Assembly: GCA_021772515.1 (NCBI GenBank)
Contig: JAJFLU010000043.1
Location: 124,001-188,000, forward strand
Origin: Opitutales bacterium
GTDB lineage: Bacteria; Verrucomicrobiota; Verrucomicrobiia; Opitutales; UBA2987
DNA length: 64,000 bases
Direction: 5' to 3'
Position numbers and translations under genes: made by a program. Below the pieces are notes generated by a model. It saw nothing but the letters and a program-made list of their open reading frames with translations, was not told the origin of the DNA and made no database searches. Below, one piece after another: positions 24,815 through 32,608 of this stretch. The first letter of the stretch is position 1. Every line of letters starts with the position of its first letter.

Positions 24815-25201
24815 TTGAAAGAAATTCTTGCCTTGGCCTTTGCCGGAGCTTTGGGAACCCTCAGCCGCTATGCGCTGAGTGGCTGGAGTTACCGGTTTCT
24901 AGGCGAACGATTTGCCTATGGCACCCTCGTCGTCAACGTCCTGGGCTGCCTCGTTTTGGGAATCGTAATGCAGATCGGTCTCAGCAGCGAAATAATCCCG
25001 AGAGCCTGGCGCGCCCCGATTTCCATTGGATTTTTTGGCGCTTTCACCACATTTTCAACATTTGGCTATGAAACCATTCGCTACGTGGAAGACGGCGCCT
25101 GGTCTCTGGCTGTACTAAACATTTCGGCGAACATCGTGCTGTGCCTGGCCGCAATGGCTATTGGCCTGGGCTTGGGGCGAGTCATCCTGGGAGGAACCTG
25201 A
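24815..25201 (+). CDS. crcB: Fluoride channel/exporter CrcB (Fluc)
   Basis: A 128-residue inner-membrane protein with four helices that forms dimeric fluoride channels protecting the cell from fluoride. It shows GALGTLSRYALSG at the N-terminus, the conserved Asn in VVNVLGCLVLG (about residues 39-49) and the phenylalanine-rich FFGAFTTFSTFGYE block that lines the pore. The start is TTG at 24815 with a clear GGAGG five bases upstream. The DUF190 gene follows four bases later. Confidence 0.94.
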   Translation: MKEILALAFAGALGTLSRYALSGWSYRFLGERFAYGTLVVNVLGCLVLGIVMQIGLSSEIIPRAWRAPISIGFFGAFTTFSTFGYETIRYVEDGAWSLAVLNISANIVLCLAAMAIGLGLGRVILGGT

Positions 25202-25205
25202 TATC

Positions 25206-25553
25206 ATGCAAGTATTGAACGGCGAACAGGTGCTCATGCGGATTTTTATCGGTGAGGCCGACAAGCATGGCATGCAACCACTCTACACTGCGCTCGTGGC
25301 GCTGTTCCGAAAACAGAAGTTAGCGGGGGCAACCGTCATCCGAGGCATCTCCGGCTATGGAGCCAAGAGCCATATGCACACGGCCCATCTGTTGCGCCTC
25401 AGTCAGGATTTGCCAATCATCATCGAAGTGGTCGACAGTCAGGAAAAAATCGACCGCGTCCTCCCACTGATCGACCCAATGGTCAAAGAAGGCCTCATCA
25501 CCATGGAAAAAGTCAACGTCATCCGCTACGCCCCAAAAAAAAGCGAGAGTTGA
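25206..25553 (+). CDS. DUF190-domain protein, operon partner of crcB
   Basis: A 115-residue cytoplasmic protein of the DUF190 family (PII-like fold). Its features are LMRIFIGEADKHGMQPLYTAL, the AGATVIRGISGYG block, and LPIIIEVVDSQEKI. DUF190 genes are commonly found next to crcB, where a sensing or accessory role in fluoride resistance is suspected but unproved. The ATG at 25206 follows the crcB stop by four bases. A longer overlapping reading from 25161 is unlikely. Confidence 0.88.
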   Translation: MQVLNGEQVLMRIFIGEADKHGMQPLYTALVALFRKQKLAGATVIRGISGYGAKSHMHTAHLLRLSQDLPIIIEVVDSQEKIDRVLPLIDPMVKEGLITMEKVNVIRYAPKKSES

Positions 25554-25572
25554 AGGGTTTTTATCCAATAAA

Positions 25573-25646
25573 TGGCTGCCCGACAAGGACTCGAACCTTG
25601 ACAGACGGAACCAGAATCCGCCGTGCTACCATTACACCATCGGGCA
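25573..25646 (-). tRNA. tRNA-Gln (anticodon CUG)
   Basis: The minus strand folds into a 74-base cloverleaf. The seven-pair acceptor stem TGCCCGA/TCGGGCA starts with the U1-A72 pair typical of tRNA-Gln, and the 3' GCCA is encoded. The D-arm contains GGTGTAATGGTAGCAC. The anticodon loop TTCTGGT places CTG at 25614-25612. The T-arm carries GGTTCGAGTCC. It reads CAG codons. Confidence 0.96.
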
Positions 25647-25749
25647 ATCGGGGTAAAATCTCAAACAATCACTCTAGGCTGCCACCGAGCACATATCAAC
25701 TCTGTTTTCCTGTATTTTACAGACCTCAATGTCGGTCTGCGGGGGGCTT

Positions 25750-26691
25750 CTAAACCAGTAAAAGGCGATCTAACACAAGTCCCCCAAGGAGAATCGGAAG
25801 GTAGGCGATGGACGCCAAAAACAACTTTCGAGCGGCCCACTCCCGGTCATTTGAAAAGAGAAATCGAGTGGCCGCCAGAAGGAACCAAGTACCGGTTACC
25901 ATCGCCAGGACAGTATAAAACATCGTGGTAAACCCAAGCAGCGCCGGCATCATGCTGCCCACGAAAAGCAAGAGCGTGAACAAAAAAGACTGGCGTGCGA
26001 TCCGGTTACCGGAGGGGTCGATGACCGATCCCATGGGAAAACCGGCACGGGCATAATCTTTGCGGTAAGTCCATGCCAGAGCCATAAAATGGGGGATTTG
26101 CCAGAAGAGCAAAATGGCGAAGAGTATCCAACCGAGAGTGGAGATGCCAGACTCCGCTGCGGCCCAGCCGATGAGCGGGGGCAGCGCGCCGGGGATGGCT
26201 CCGACTTCGAGGCACCAGGGGGTGTGTTTTTTCAGTGGCGTATAAGCCAACAGGTAGGCCACCTGTGTTACCAAAGCCAACAATGCCGCCAGCAAATTTA
26301 CTCCGGCAAAAAGAAGCACATCACCCGCCAGGCATAGAATCAGTCCAAAAATCAAGGCCGCTTCGGGAGTCACCATGCCCGAGGGTATGGGTCGCCCTTG
26401 TGTTCGAACCATTTTCGCATCGGCAACTCGCTCCATCCATTGATTGAGGGCTGCGGCTCCACCGGCGGCCAGAGAGGTGCCAAAAATAAGACTCGCCAGC
26501 ACACCCGGCTCGCGAACGGGCAGCGCCGCCAGGTAACCCACAATCGCCGTGATGACCGAGAGCATGCTCAGGCGCGGTTTGGTTAACTCCCAATAATCGG
26601 AATAGCGGGATTTTTCCCGGACGGCATCTCCAAGGAGAATTCCCGTTTCGGTTTTGGACTCGTATTGAAAACTGGCTGGCTTCAGGTTCAT
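25750..26691 (-). CDS. ctaB: Protohaem IX farnesyltransferase (haem O synthase)
   Basis: A 313-residue UbiA-superfamily prenyltransferase that adds a farnesyl group to haem B, giving haem O, the first step to haem A. It has about nine membrane segments. The prenyl-diphosphate-binding motif is ALNQWMERVADAKMVRT (Nxxx(E/D)xxxD form), followed by GRPIPSG; ELTKPRLSML opens the domain and LLAYTPLKKHTPW gives the second loop. Twelve bases separate it from ctaA upstream, so the two form a leftward operon for aa3-type cytochrome oxidase assembly, with the SCO gene divergent. Confidence 0.95.
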   Translation of the reverse strand: MNLKPASFQYESKTETGILLGDAVREKSRYSDYWELTKPRLSMLSVITAIVGYLAALPVREPGVLASLIFGTSLAAGGAAALNQWMERVADAKMVRTQGRPIPSGMVTPEAALIFGLILCLAGDVLLFAGVNLLAALLALVTQVAYLLAYTPLKKHTPWCLEVGAIPGALPPLIGWAAAESGISTLGWILFAILLFWQIPHFMALAWTYRKDYARAGFPMGSVIDPSGNRIARQSFLFTLLLFVGSMMPALLGFTTMFYTVLAMVTGTWFLLAATRFLFSNDREWAARKLFLASIAYLPILLGGLVLDRLLLV

Positions 26692-26703
26692 GTAATATTG
26701 CGC

Positions 26704-27744
26704 TCAGGCGGAGGTAGACGCGGAATCGTTGAAATGATTGGGGTCGCTTGAGGCGAGAGATTCAAGTTTGAACTCCGTCAAAGGCAAGCGGAATGATAAA
26801 AAAGTAAGCATCCAGCAACTCGCAAGCAGAAAAGCGCCCGTTAATGTATGAAGTGTGGCCGCATGTTCGTTAAGGCGTGTCCAAACCACCGTGGCTCCGA
26901 GGAAGACCTGCACCGCAAGTAGAAACAATGGCAGAAACGCCAGAATACCGAATGCCTTGCGGGTATTTTTATCCGTCCAGATTTTAGCGACAAAAGCGAG
27001 AACTGATAAAACCACCGCCAAAGCACCCACGCGATGGGCAAAATTAACCACCACGGCCCAATTCCAGTAGGTCGGCAGCCAATCCCCATCGGGAGTCGAA
27101 TGAGGAAACGATACCAGGGCCAGCCCGGCGTCCCCATGACGGACGACCGCCCCAAGTAGAATCTGCACCAAAATGAAAAGGCATGTTCCGACACCCACAA
27201 TACGAAATGCCACTCCCGCAGGCTCCCGCAGCCCTGCTTTTCGCTCAATCCAGTTCCTCGATTGAGCCAGAGAGATACTCACCAGCAAACAGAGGACCAC
27301 CTGAGCGCCCATCGCGTGGGCCAATACAAACGACTGAGCCAACAGATTGTTTTCCGCGCCGGTGTTGAGTTGATCGAAGCGCACCCGCATCCCGCCCATG
27401 ACCCCCTGCAAAATGACCGTTACCAGACAGATCATGGAAAGGTTCCTGAGCCACCGGCGCTCCTCCTTTTTCCAGGTCCAAAATACCATAATCATCGAGA
27501 GAAAGCCGACTGCCATACCGAGGAGGCGGTGGCTGTGCTCCGCCCGCATTTCTCTGTCCTGGAGCCACCCTTCGGGATTCAGTGTGCCGTTCGAAAGGGG
27601 CCAATCGAGAAAAGCCATGCCCGCTTCGATGCTCGTGGTGAAGCCGCCCGCATAGAGCAAGGCGACCGCCACTATCAATGGCGCTGAGCAAAACCAGGCG
27701 AGACCGGGTTTATATTGACTTGTTCGTTGGCTCTTTACAGACAT
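26704..27744 (-). CDS. ctaA: Haem A synthase, COX15/CtaA family
   Basis: A 346-residue inner-membrane protein with about eight helices that oxidises haem O to haem A. Family features are GGFTTSIEAGMAFLDWPLSNG after the first helix, the haem-ligand His in AEHSHRLLGM, the MGGMRVR block, and the second pair of ligands in NFAHRVGAL and LHTLTG. It is first in the ctaA-ctaB operon. A 104-base gap separates it from the divergent SCO gene and must carry both promoters. Confidence 0.94.
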   Translation of the reverse strand: MSVKSQRTSQYKPGLAWFCSAPLIVAVALLYAGGFTTSIEAGMAFLDWPLSNGTLNPEGWLQDREMRAEHSHRLLGMAVGFLSMIMVFWTWKKEERRWLRNLSMICLVTVILQGVMGGMRVRFDQLNTGAENNLLAQSFVLAHAMGAQVVLCLLVSISLAQSRNWIERKAGLREPAGVAFRIVGVGTCLFILVQILLGAVVRHGDAGLALVSFPHSTPDGDWLPTYWNWAVVVNFAHRVGALAVVLSVLAFVAKIWTDKNTRKAFGILAFLPLFLLAVQVFLGATVVWTRLNEHAATLHTLTGAFLLASCWMLTFLSFRLPLTEFKLESLASSDPNHFNDSASTSA

Positions 27745-27848
27745 CAGTTCTCAAAATATTTTCTGGCGTGCAAATATGTCTGGAGTGGTTCTCAAAGCAA
27801 GATTGAAGATACCATCGAATCTAACTTTTCTACTATAAACTACGAATT

Positions 27849-28721
27849 ATGAATTTCAGGACTTACATTTTCAAATTGGCGGCTATCGCGACGGTTCTTT
27901 GCTCGCAGGGAGTGGGTATTGCCGAGTCTGCCGAGAGCGAAAGCATCGAATTGCGTGGAGAAATCGTTTCGATTTCCAGAGCAGATCAGATAATGCGCCT
28001 TCGTCATGACGCGACCGAGGGAGTTTTGCCCGCCGGTGAAACGGATTTCACCATCGGCAAAGGAGATTCCCTGATTTTCAAAGTCGGCAATCAAGTTCGC
28101 GGCCAAGTGGTTCGCAGCGCATCGGGATTTCAACTCACGCGCATTTGGCCCATAGGCTCCTTTGCCGAAAGAGTCACGAACAACGTCAATCGCCAGTTGC
28201 ACGAGGACACCCTCGCCCGCAATCCCGCGCCTTTTCGCCATATTGGTGAGCCAATCCCCGAATTTGCCCTCTACAATCAGGACGGCAAGGTGGTTCTATC
28301 CCGTTCACTGCTCGGGAATAAAGTCGTCTTGAACTTCATTTATACTCGCTGCCCCATGCCAATGATGTGCCCCGCAGCCACCCAGCGAATGCAAAATTTA
28401 CAAAAAAAGGCGAAGGAGAAGGGGGTGAAAAACCTGCTCCTTCTATCAATGACCTTCGATCCCGAGTTCGATAGCCCCGGAATCCTCAAGGATTTCATGG
28501 CAAACCGCAGTATCGACGAGAGTAATTTCAAACTGCTGTCCGGAAAACCCGAAGTAGTGGCGGATTTGCTCCAACAATTCGGAGTCGCCGCCCGGAAGGA
28601 TATTCATAGCGACACCTACGACCACACCATGGCCACTATTCTAATTGATGAAGAAGGAAAAATCGCCTACCGAAAAGACGGCGCCATGTGGGACGTCGAA
28701 GATTTCCTGAACCGCCTTTAA
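27849..28721 (+). CDS. SCO1/SenC-family copper chaperone for cytochrome oxidase
   Basis: A 290-residue exported protein. A signal peptide (about residues 1-27) is followed by an N-terminal beta domain of about 100 residues (ELRGEIVSISRADQIMRL), resembling periplasmic copper-binding or DUF-type extensions. The SCO thioredoxin fold comes next. Copper ligands are the two cysteines in TRCPMPMMCP and the His in YDHTMATILID. The CPxPxxC spacing is a variant seen in many bacterial SCO proteins. It likely delivers copper to the CuA site of the aa3 oxidase. It is divergent from ctaA-ctaB, which fits the role. Confidence 0.9.
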   Translation: MNFRTYIFKLAAIATVLCSQGVGIAESAESESIELRGEIVSISRADQIMRLRHDATEGVLPAGETDFTIGKGDSLIFKVGNQVRGQVVRSASGFQLTRIWPIGSFAERVTNNVNRQLHEDTLARNPAPFRHIGEPIPEFALYNQDGKVVLSRSLLGNKVVLNFIYTRCPMPMMCPAATQRMQNLQKKAKEKGVKNLLLLSMTFDPEFDSPGILKDFMANRSIDESNFKLLSGKPEVVADLLQQFGVAARKDIHSDTYDHTMATILIDEEGKIAYRKDGAMWDVEDFLNRL

Positions 28722-28778
28722 TTTTGCTACTTATTCGAAACAAATTTTGTAACTATATCCTACGCGAATACAAATAGA

Positions 28779-29909
28779 TTACAATCTCTTTGCATACTTC
28801 CACTTTTTACCAATTTTCAAAAGCGGGCCCTCAAAATATAAGAAAGACAATTGAGCAAAAGCACAAGTTGTTACAAAAGCAATGATTACAACGACTATAG
28901 TATTTTGATCGATTATTTTTAAATATTTCCCAGTACCCAATCTAAATATCAAAATCAAAATAGGTAAGTGAAAAAGAAACATAAAATAACTTATGTTACC
29001 AATACCTCTTAGGAACTTATTTTCTAGAATACTTTTAATAATAGACATTTTATCAATCACACATAAATAAATTAAAAGTCCAAAGCTTATGCTAATAAAA
29101 GTATAATAAAATGGAGTAATTAATCTAGAGTATTCCCCAAAAGCACCTTTTGAGAATAGATACACTCCCGTCCATATAGCAAAAAATATAACATGAATTA
29201 ATGCAATGCTTTTTTTGCTGTCGATCTGCAAAAACATTTTTTTATTTCGCTCAATTGCCGCAATTAAAAATCCTACGGAAAAAGAATCAAATCTAAATGG
29301 AAGTAAAACAACGATGGACGCTTTTTCTTCGGGAAAATAATACAACCATAAAAATCGAAGCGCAGGGGAAATTATTACGCCTGATATAGCTAATAAAACA
29401 GCTTTGTTTTTTGGAATAAAAAATATTAAAATAGAGAATATAATGTAAAACTGCTCTTCCACTGCCAAAGACCAAGTCACTCTCAACCAATCATTTCCAA
29501 AATAACCTTTGGAAGCCATAAAAAAATTCTGCAAAAATAGGTAATGACTCCAGTCAGGAATAAGACTGTTGAATTTTTGACTTCCCTGTAGCAGATTGAA
29601 AAATAATATTTTCGATACAGAATAAATTATCAGTAAAAATATTAATAACGGTACAATACGGAATATTCTTCTTATATAGAATACCTTAAAATAATTGTTA
29701 CAAGTTTTTGTATCCAATAAGATACCACCTATCAGATAACCAGAAAGTACAAAAAACAATGTAACTCCAGCCCAACCAAAATTAGCGAATTCGTTTATAT
29801 AAGTTAAATTGAAAAATAAGTTATTTTTACCAGGTAGTCCGTAATAATGATACAATACCACCCAAAGAATTGCTATTCCTCTAACTCCGTCCAGGGATTT
29901 TATTCTCAT
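28779..29909 (-). CDS. Acyltransferase family 3 membrane protein (OafA/YrhL type)
   Basis: A 376-residue integral membrane acyltransferase with about ten helices. It opens with SLDGVRGIAILWVVLYHYYG, whose His is the family active-site residue, followed by GWAGVTLFFVLSGYLIGG and SLAVEEQFYIIF. Such proteins acetylate surface sugars, lipid A, O-antigen or peptidoglycan. The DNA is strikingly AT-rich compared with the flanking chromosome, indicating recent acquisition. Its start overlaps the stop of the upstream tautomerase-like gene by four bases (ATGA). Confidence 0.9.
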   Translation of the reverse strand: MRIKSLDGVRGIAILWVVLYHYYGLPGKNNLFFNLTYINEFANFGWAGVTLFFVLSGYLIGGILLDTKTCNNYFKVFYIRRIFRIVPLLIFLLIIYSVSKILFFNLLQGSQKFNSLIPDWSHYLFLQNFFMASKGYFGNDWLRVTWSLAVEEQFYIIFSILIFFIPKNKAVLLAISGVIISPALRFLWLYYFPEEKASIVVLLPFRFDSFSVGFLIAAIERNKKMFLQIDSKKSIALIHVIFFAIWTGVYLFSKGAFGEYSRLITPFYYTFISISFGLLIYLCVIDKMSIIKSILENKFLRGIGNISYFMFLFHLPILILIFRLGTGKYLKIIDQNTIVVVIIAFVTTCAFAQLSFLYFEGPLLKIGKKWKYAKRL

Positions 29910-30178
29910 AACTTAATCTTCTCTTTCAAAAAATGACAGAGTTTGCTCGATAAAACCCTCTGCGCACCCTCCGGAAATCCGATCGACCGCAGATCGAGAA
30001 AGGCTGCCGATTCGGAACTCCCTCCCGTGAATATAGACTGCAAAACTTCCAGAGAGACCATCATAAAATCTTCCGGTTTCCCCAAGGTTTCCGCGCAAAT
30101 TTGCGAAGCTTCCGCAAGCAGGTTTTCGCTTTGTTGGAAGTCAAGACTCTGATTGGTGCGAATATTCAAATAAGACAT
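29906..30178 (-). pseudogene. MIF/phenylpyruvate-tautomerase-like protein, truncated and without Pro1
   Basis: The 90-residue frame reads like macrophage migration inhibitory factor (MIF) proteins: LNIRTNQ at the start, GKPEDFMMVSLE, then GGSSESAAFLDLRSIG, matching the family GGSSEPxA block, and a SKLCHFLKEKIK helix. MIF tautomerases use an N-terminal proline exposed after Met removal. Here residue 2 is Ser (TCT), one base from a proline codon. The family is about 115 residues and the last 25 or so, including the C-terminal strand, are missing. The frame ends exactly where the AT-rich acyltransferase begins. Decay after an insertion is the simplest reading, though a shortened functional protein cannot be excluded. 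Confidence 0.6.
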
Positions 30179-30229
30179 GATAAGTTACCGGTTCAGAGGA
30201 ATCTCAAAGCTAAATCAATGGATTATATA

Positions 30230-30321
30230 AACCGCAGATTACACAGATTTACGCAGATAAAAAAGGGTGGTTATATGACTATTCAGTAAATTATCTGTGT
30301 TCATTAGCGCAATTTGTGGTT
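30230..30321. repeat. Imperfect 31-base inverted repeat (dispersed-repeat type)
   Basis: The arm at 30230-30260 (AACCGCAGATTACACAGATT and onward) pairs with 30291-30321. By hand alignment 22 of 31 positions match and several mismatches are G-T wobbles, around a 30-base centre. The wording of the arms (CAGATTACACAG, TACGCAGAT, ATCTGTGT) is of a kind I have seen as dispersed intergenic palindromes in Bacteroidota, Chlorobi and PVC-group genomes. It lies in the 311-base gap between the tautomerase remnant and the restriction gene. The right arm overlaps the end of a small open frame. Confidence 0.55.
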
Positions 30322-30477
30322 AGTATTGGACTTAACTCTTCCAACAAGCTTTCGAATGTGTGCATTATCTTCTTTTAGTCGTTCTCCCCGTAATTCGATC
30401 AACATCGTCCTGAGGCGGAAAGCTCTTTGAAGAGGGGATTCTGCCTTGGGCTTGCCAACTGTTTTATTGATTTTCAT
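30304..30477 (-). CDS. Small hypothetical protein downstream of the restriction gene
   Basis: A 57-residue basic open frame (MKINKTVGKPKAESPLQRAF, then RLRTMLIELRG) begins 12 bases after the nuclease gene stop on the same strand. It has no recognisable domain, no Shine-Dalgarno sequence, and its last codons lie inside the inverted repeat arm. The helical, charged sequence is protein-like, so it may be a third gene of the restriction locus, but it could be chance. Confidence 0.35.
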   Translation of the reverse strand: MKINKTVGKPKAESPLQRAFRLRTMLIELRGERLKEDNAHIRKLVGRVKSNTNHKLR

Positions 30478-30489
30478 CGTTTGTTTATA

Positions 30490-31380
30490 TCATTTATGAA
30501 AAATCGAATAGGTGGGGATCAGGCCAACATGTTGAGGTCTCCACCTTTTAATAGATATTGCATCACTGTCCAGATATACTGATCCATCTCGAAGTTTAGT
30601 TGTTCCGATACCTGTCGTAACATATGTTTCTGTTCGTTGGCTGCCTTTCTCATTTACTTTACTCCCGACATATTTCCAGTCAGAATATTTTTCGGTGTAT
30701 CCAACCAACTCAGCACACATGGCATGTATAAAGGAAATATCGCCGTTCGATTTATCTAACTTAAAGCACACAACTAGATGCCAGCCAGAGTGTCCGTTAT
30801 GGCTTTCACCGCCTTTGCCAACTCTTATAGTAGATTTTATCTCTAACCCTTCAAACCTATTCCCATACGCTTCCTTGAAGATCAAATCTGGAAATTGTTG
30901 GTTAGAATTGTGTTTATAGACGGTGAGGCGATCGAAAGAATCACTTAAAATGTTTGATACAATGCCACTAAAATTATTCGCTTGAATATAGCTAGAAAGT
31001 GGCCTGCTACCAACTCGCACCAAAGACATATTGAGCAATCTGACAATGCGTTGCGTTTCATCTAAAGCGATAGCAACATCATCGTGCGATAGGCCGACAG
31101 GCAATGGCACCTTCCTGCGAATGTAATTTGGATTAATACGAGATAATTCGTCTGCTGATTGATCTCTGGAAAAGGATGCGGCAACTAAATCGGGAAATGT
31201 CTGTCTTAGAGCACCTGCCAGTTTTTCAAGAACACCAATAGTAAAATTTTCTCTTCCATTCTCAAGCGACGATAGGTACTGATAGGTAATGTTCGCTTTC
31301 TCTGCCAGTTTTTCCTGCGAGAGACCTTGACGTTCTCGGAATTTCCGAATTGTGGTTCCAAGTATAAATCTTGTATTCAT
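30490..31380 (-). CDS. Restriction endonuclease with fused N-terminal XRE-type HTH domain
   Basis: A 296-residue two-domain protein. Residues 10-65 are a clear Cro/C1-type helix-turn-helix (TTIRKFRERQGLSQEKLAEK, ITYQYLSSLENGRENFTIG), like restriction controller (C) proteins. After a helical linker the C-terminal domain has a PD-(D/E)xK nuclease core: Asp165 in FPDLIF, Glu180 and Lys182 in GLEIKS. It is divergent from a DNA methyltransferase across 56 bases, which makes a type II restriction-modification system. The fused HTH suggests that the nuclease regulates its own operon. No Shine-Dalgarno sequence precedes the ATG, and a TATAAA element lies only 11 bases upstream, implying a very short leader. 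The recognition site cannot be read from sequence. Confidence 0.8.
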   Translation of the reverse strand: MNTRFILGTTIRKFRERQGLSQEKLAEKANITYQYLSSLENGRENFTIGVLEKLAGALRQTFPDLVAASFSRDQSADELSRINPNYIRRKVPLPVGLSHDDVAIALDETQRIVRLLNMSLVRVGSRPLSSYIQANNFSGIVSNILSDSFDRLTVYKHNSNQQFPDLIFKEAYGNRFEGLEIKSTIRVGKGGESHNGHSGWHLVVCFKLDKSNGDISFIHAMCAELVGYTEKYSDWKYVGSKVNEKGSQRTETYVTTGIGTTKLRDGSVYLDSDAISIKRWRPQHVGLIPTYSIFHK

Positions 31381-31412
31381 TATTCGTGTAATTTATACTT
31401 GAAATTTCCATC

Positions 31413-31432
31413 ATAGTCTTTCAACTATAGTC
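31413..31432. promoter_or_regulatory. Candidate controller-protein operator (C-box-like repeats)
   Basis: The 56-base gap between nuclease and methyltransferase holds two direct copies of ATAGTC (31413-31418 and 31427-31432), 14 bases apart. On the minus strand each reads GACTAT, close to the GACT half-site of known C-boxes. The second overlaps TATAGT (31426-31431), which would be the -10 element of the methyltransferase with transcription starting at or next to its ATG. Confidence 0.5.
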
Positions 31433-31436
31433 GAAA

Positions 31437-32387
31437 ATGTATGAAATTTTCAGATCAGACTGCATCGAATGGCTGTCAAGTTGTCGGCCACACTCACTAC
31501 ATGCGGTTTGCACGGATCCGCCGTACGGTTTAATAGAGTACTCCTCAAAGGAGATTAACAAGCTTAGGAATGGCAAGGGAGGGGTATGGAGAATACCACC
31601 GGAATTCGATGGTAAAAGGCGCCGTCCCTTACCCCGATTTTCTGTGCTCACCCTTATACAAAAGAAAGCAATTTGTGATTATTTCCAAAAGTGGGCAACT
31701 TTATTAATGCCAGCGTTGGCACCTGGCGCACATGTCCTTATCGCTACAAATCCTCTTTTACAAAGTCATGTTTATTACGGTTCGATTTCTGCTGGGCTTG
31801 AACCTCGCGGGACGATTATTCGACTTTATCATGGGTTTAGAGGAGGAGATAGGCCAAAAGGCGCTGAACGGGAGTTTCCTGATCTATGTGTCGGACCTCG
31901 TGGTAATCATGAACCTTGGTTGCTATTCCGAAAACCGATTTCAGAACGCACAGTAGCTCAAAACATCAGAAAATGGGGGCTTGGCGCTTTAAGAATGTTG
32001 GAAGGAGAGAAGCCCCTTCCAGATGTAATCCCAAGTTTTAAGACTCCGCAAAAGGAACGAAAAATTGTGGATCATCCCTCTCTAAAACCTCAGCATCTTC
32101 TTAGAATATTCTGTCGAGCATTGCTGCCAAAGGGAGGCATAGTCCTTGATCCTTTTATGGGTTCAGGATCAACAATCGCCGCTTGCAATGCGGTCGGGGT
32201 GGATAGTGTCGGCATAGAAATGGACGAAGCATACTTCAATATGGCCCGGAAAGCCATTCCTTTACTTTCGTCGCTCTATCCCGGTTTTTCAGGGCAATCA
32301 TTACACATCAAAGAGAACGAAAAAGTGGCAATTGAAGAGCCAGAGCAACTAATATTACTTGAGGAATCGGGGAATTATAATATCTAA
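31437..32387 (+). CDS. DNA adenine-N6 or cytosine-N4 methyltransferase of the divergent R-M pair
   Basis: A 316-residue amino-methyltransferase. Catalytic motif IV is DPPY at residues 27-30, and the SAM-binding motif I (LDPFMGSGSTIAACNAVG) comes late, near residue 238, preceded by HPSLKP. This order marks the beta class (N6_N4_Mtase family). It protects host DNA from the nuclease encoded divergently. The target-recognition region is the central 60-200 segment, with several GxxRPxGAEREF-type blocks. It starts at ATG 31437 without a ribosome binding site and probably from a leaderless mRNA. Confidence 0.9.
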   Translation: MYEIFRSDCIEWLSSCRPHSLHAVCTDPPYGLIEYSSKEINKLRNGKGGVWRIPPEFDGKRRRPLPRFSVLTLIQKKAICDYFQKWATLLMPALAPGAHVLIATNPLLQSHVYYGSISAGLEPRGTIIRLYHGFRGGDRPKGAEREFPDLCVGPRGNHEPWLLFRKPISERTVAQNIRKWGLGALRMLEGEKPLPDVIPSFKTPQKERKIVDHPSLKPQHLLRIFCRALLPKGGIVLDPFMGSGSTIAACNAVGVDSVGIEMDEAYFNMARKAIPLLSSLYPGFSGQSLHIKENEKVAIEEPEQLILLEESGNYNI

Positions 32388-32394
32388 GCTGCAA

Positions 32395-32418
32395 TCGACT
32401 GTGGCAGCCACTAGTCGA
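32395..32418. repeat. 24-base near-perfect palindrome after the methyltransferase gene
   Basis: Arms TCGACT-GTGGC and GCCAC-AGTCGA pair over 11 positions with a one-base centre and one bulged T, eight bases after the methyltransferase stop. CTTTTT follows about ten bases later, so it may be a rough terminator. It also marks the right border of the AT-rich accessory patch. Confidence 0.4.
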
Positions 32419-32608
32419 CGCCATCTTTTTGAGTCGTTCTGAAGAACAAACGTGTAAGCTGTTTAAATTATGCAATAATTGGGCCGATTAGCGGTTTTAG
32501 CAGGGGACAATTCCTGCGTAGTGTTTGCTAACGGATGCGTGGTTTTTTGATCGTTCTTTGCGATAGTATAGTGAATACAAATAACTGTATATTTCTATTT
32601 GGCTGGTA

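Noticed and set aside
25573-25646. tRNA-Gln as an integration site for the AT-rich patch
   Set aside because: The cta and SCO genes lie between the tRNA and the patch, no integrase is present, and no duplicate of the tRNA 3' end was noticed.
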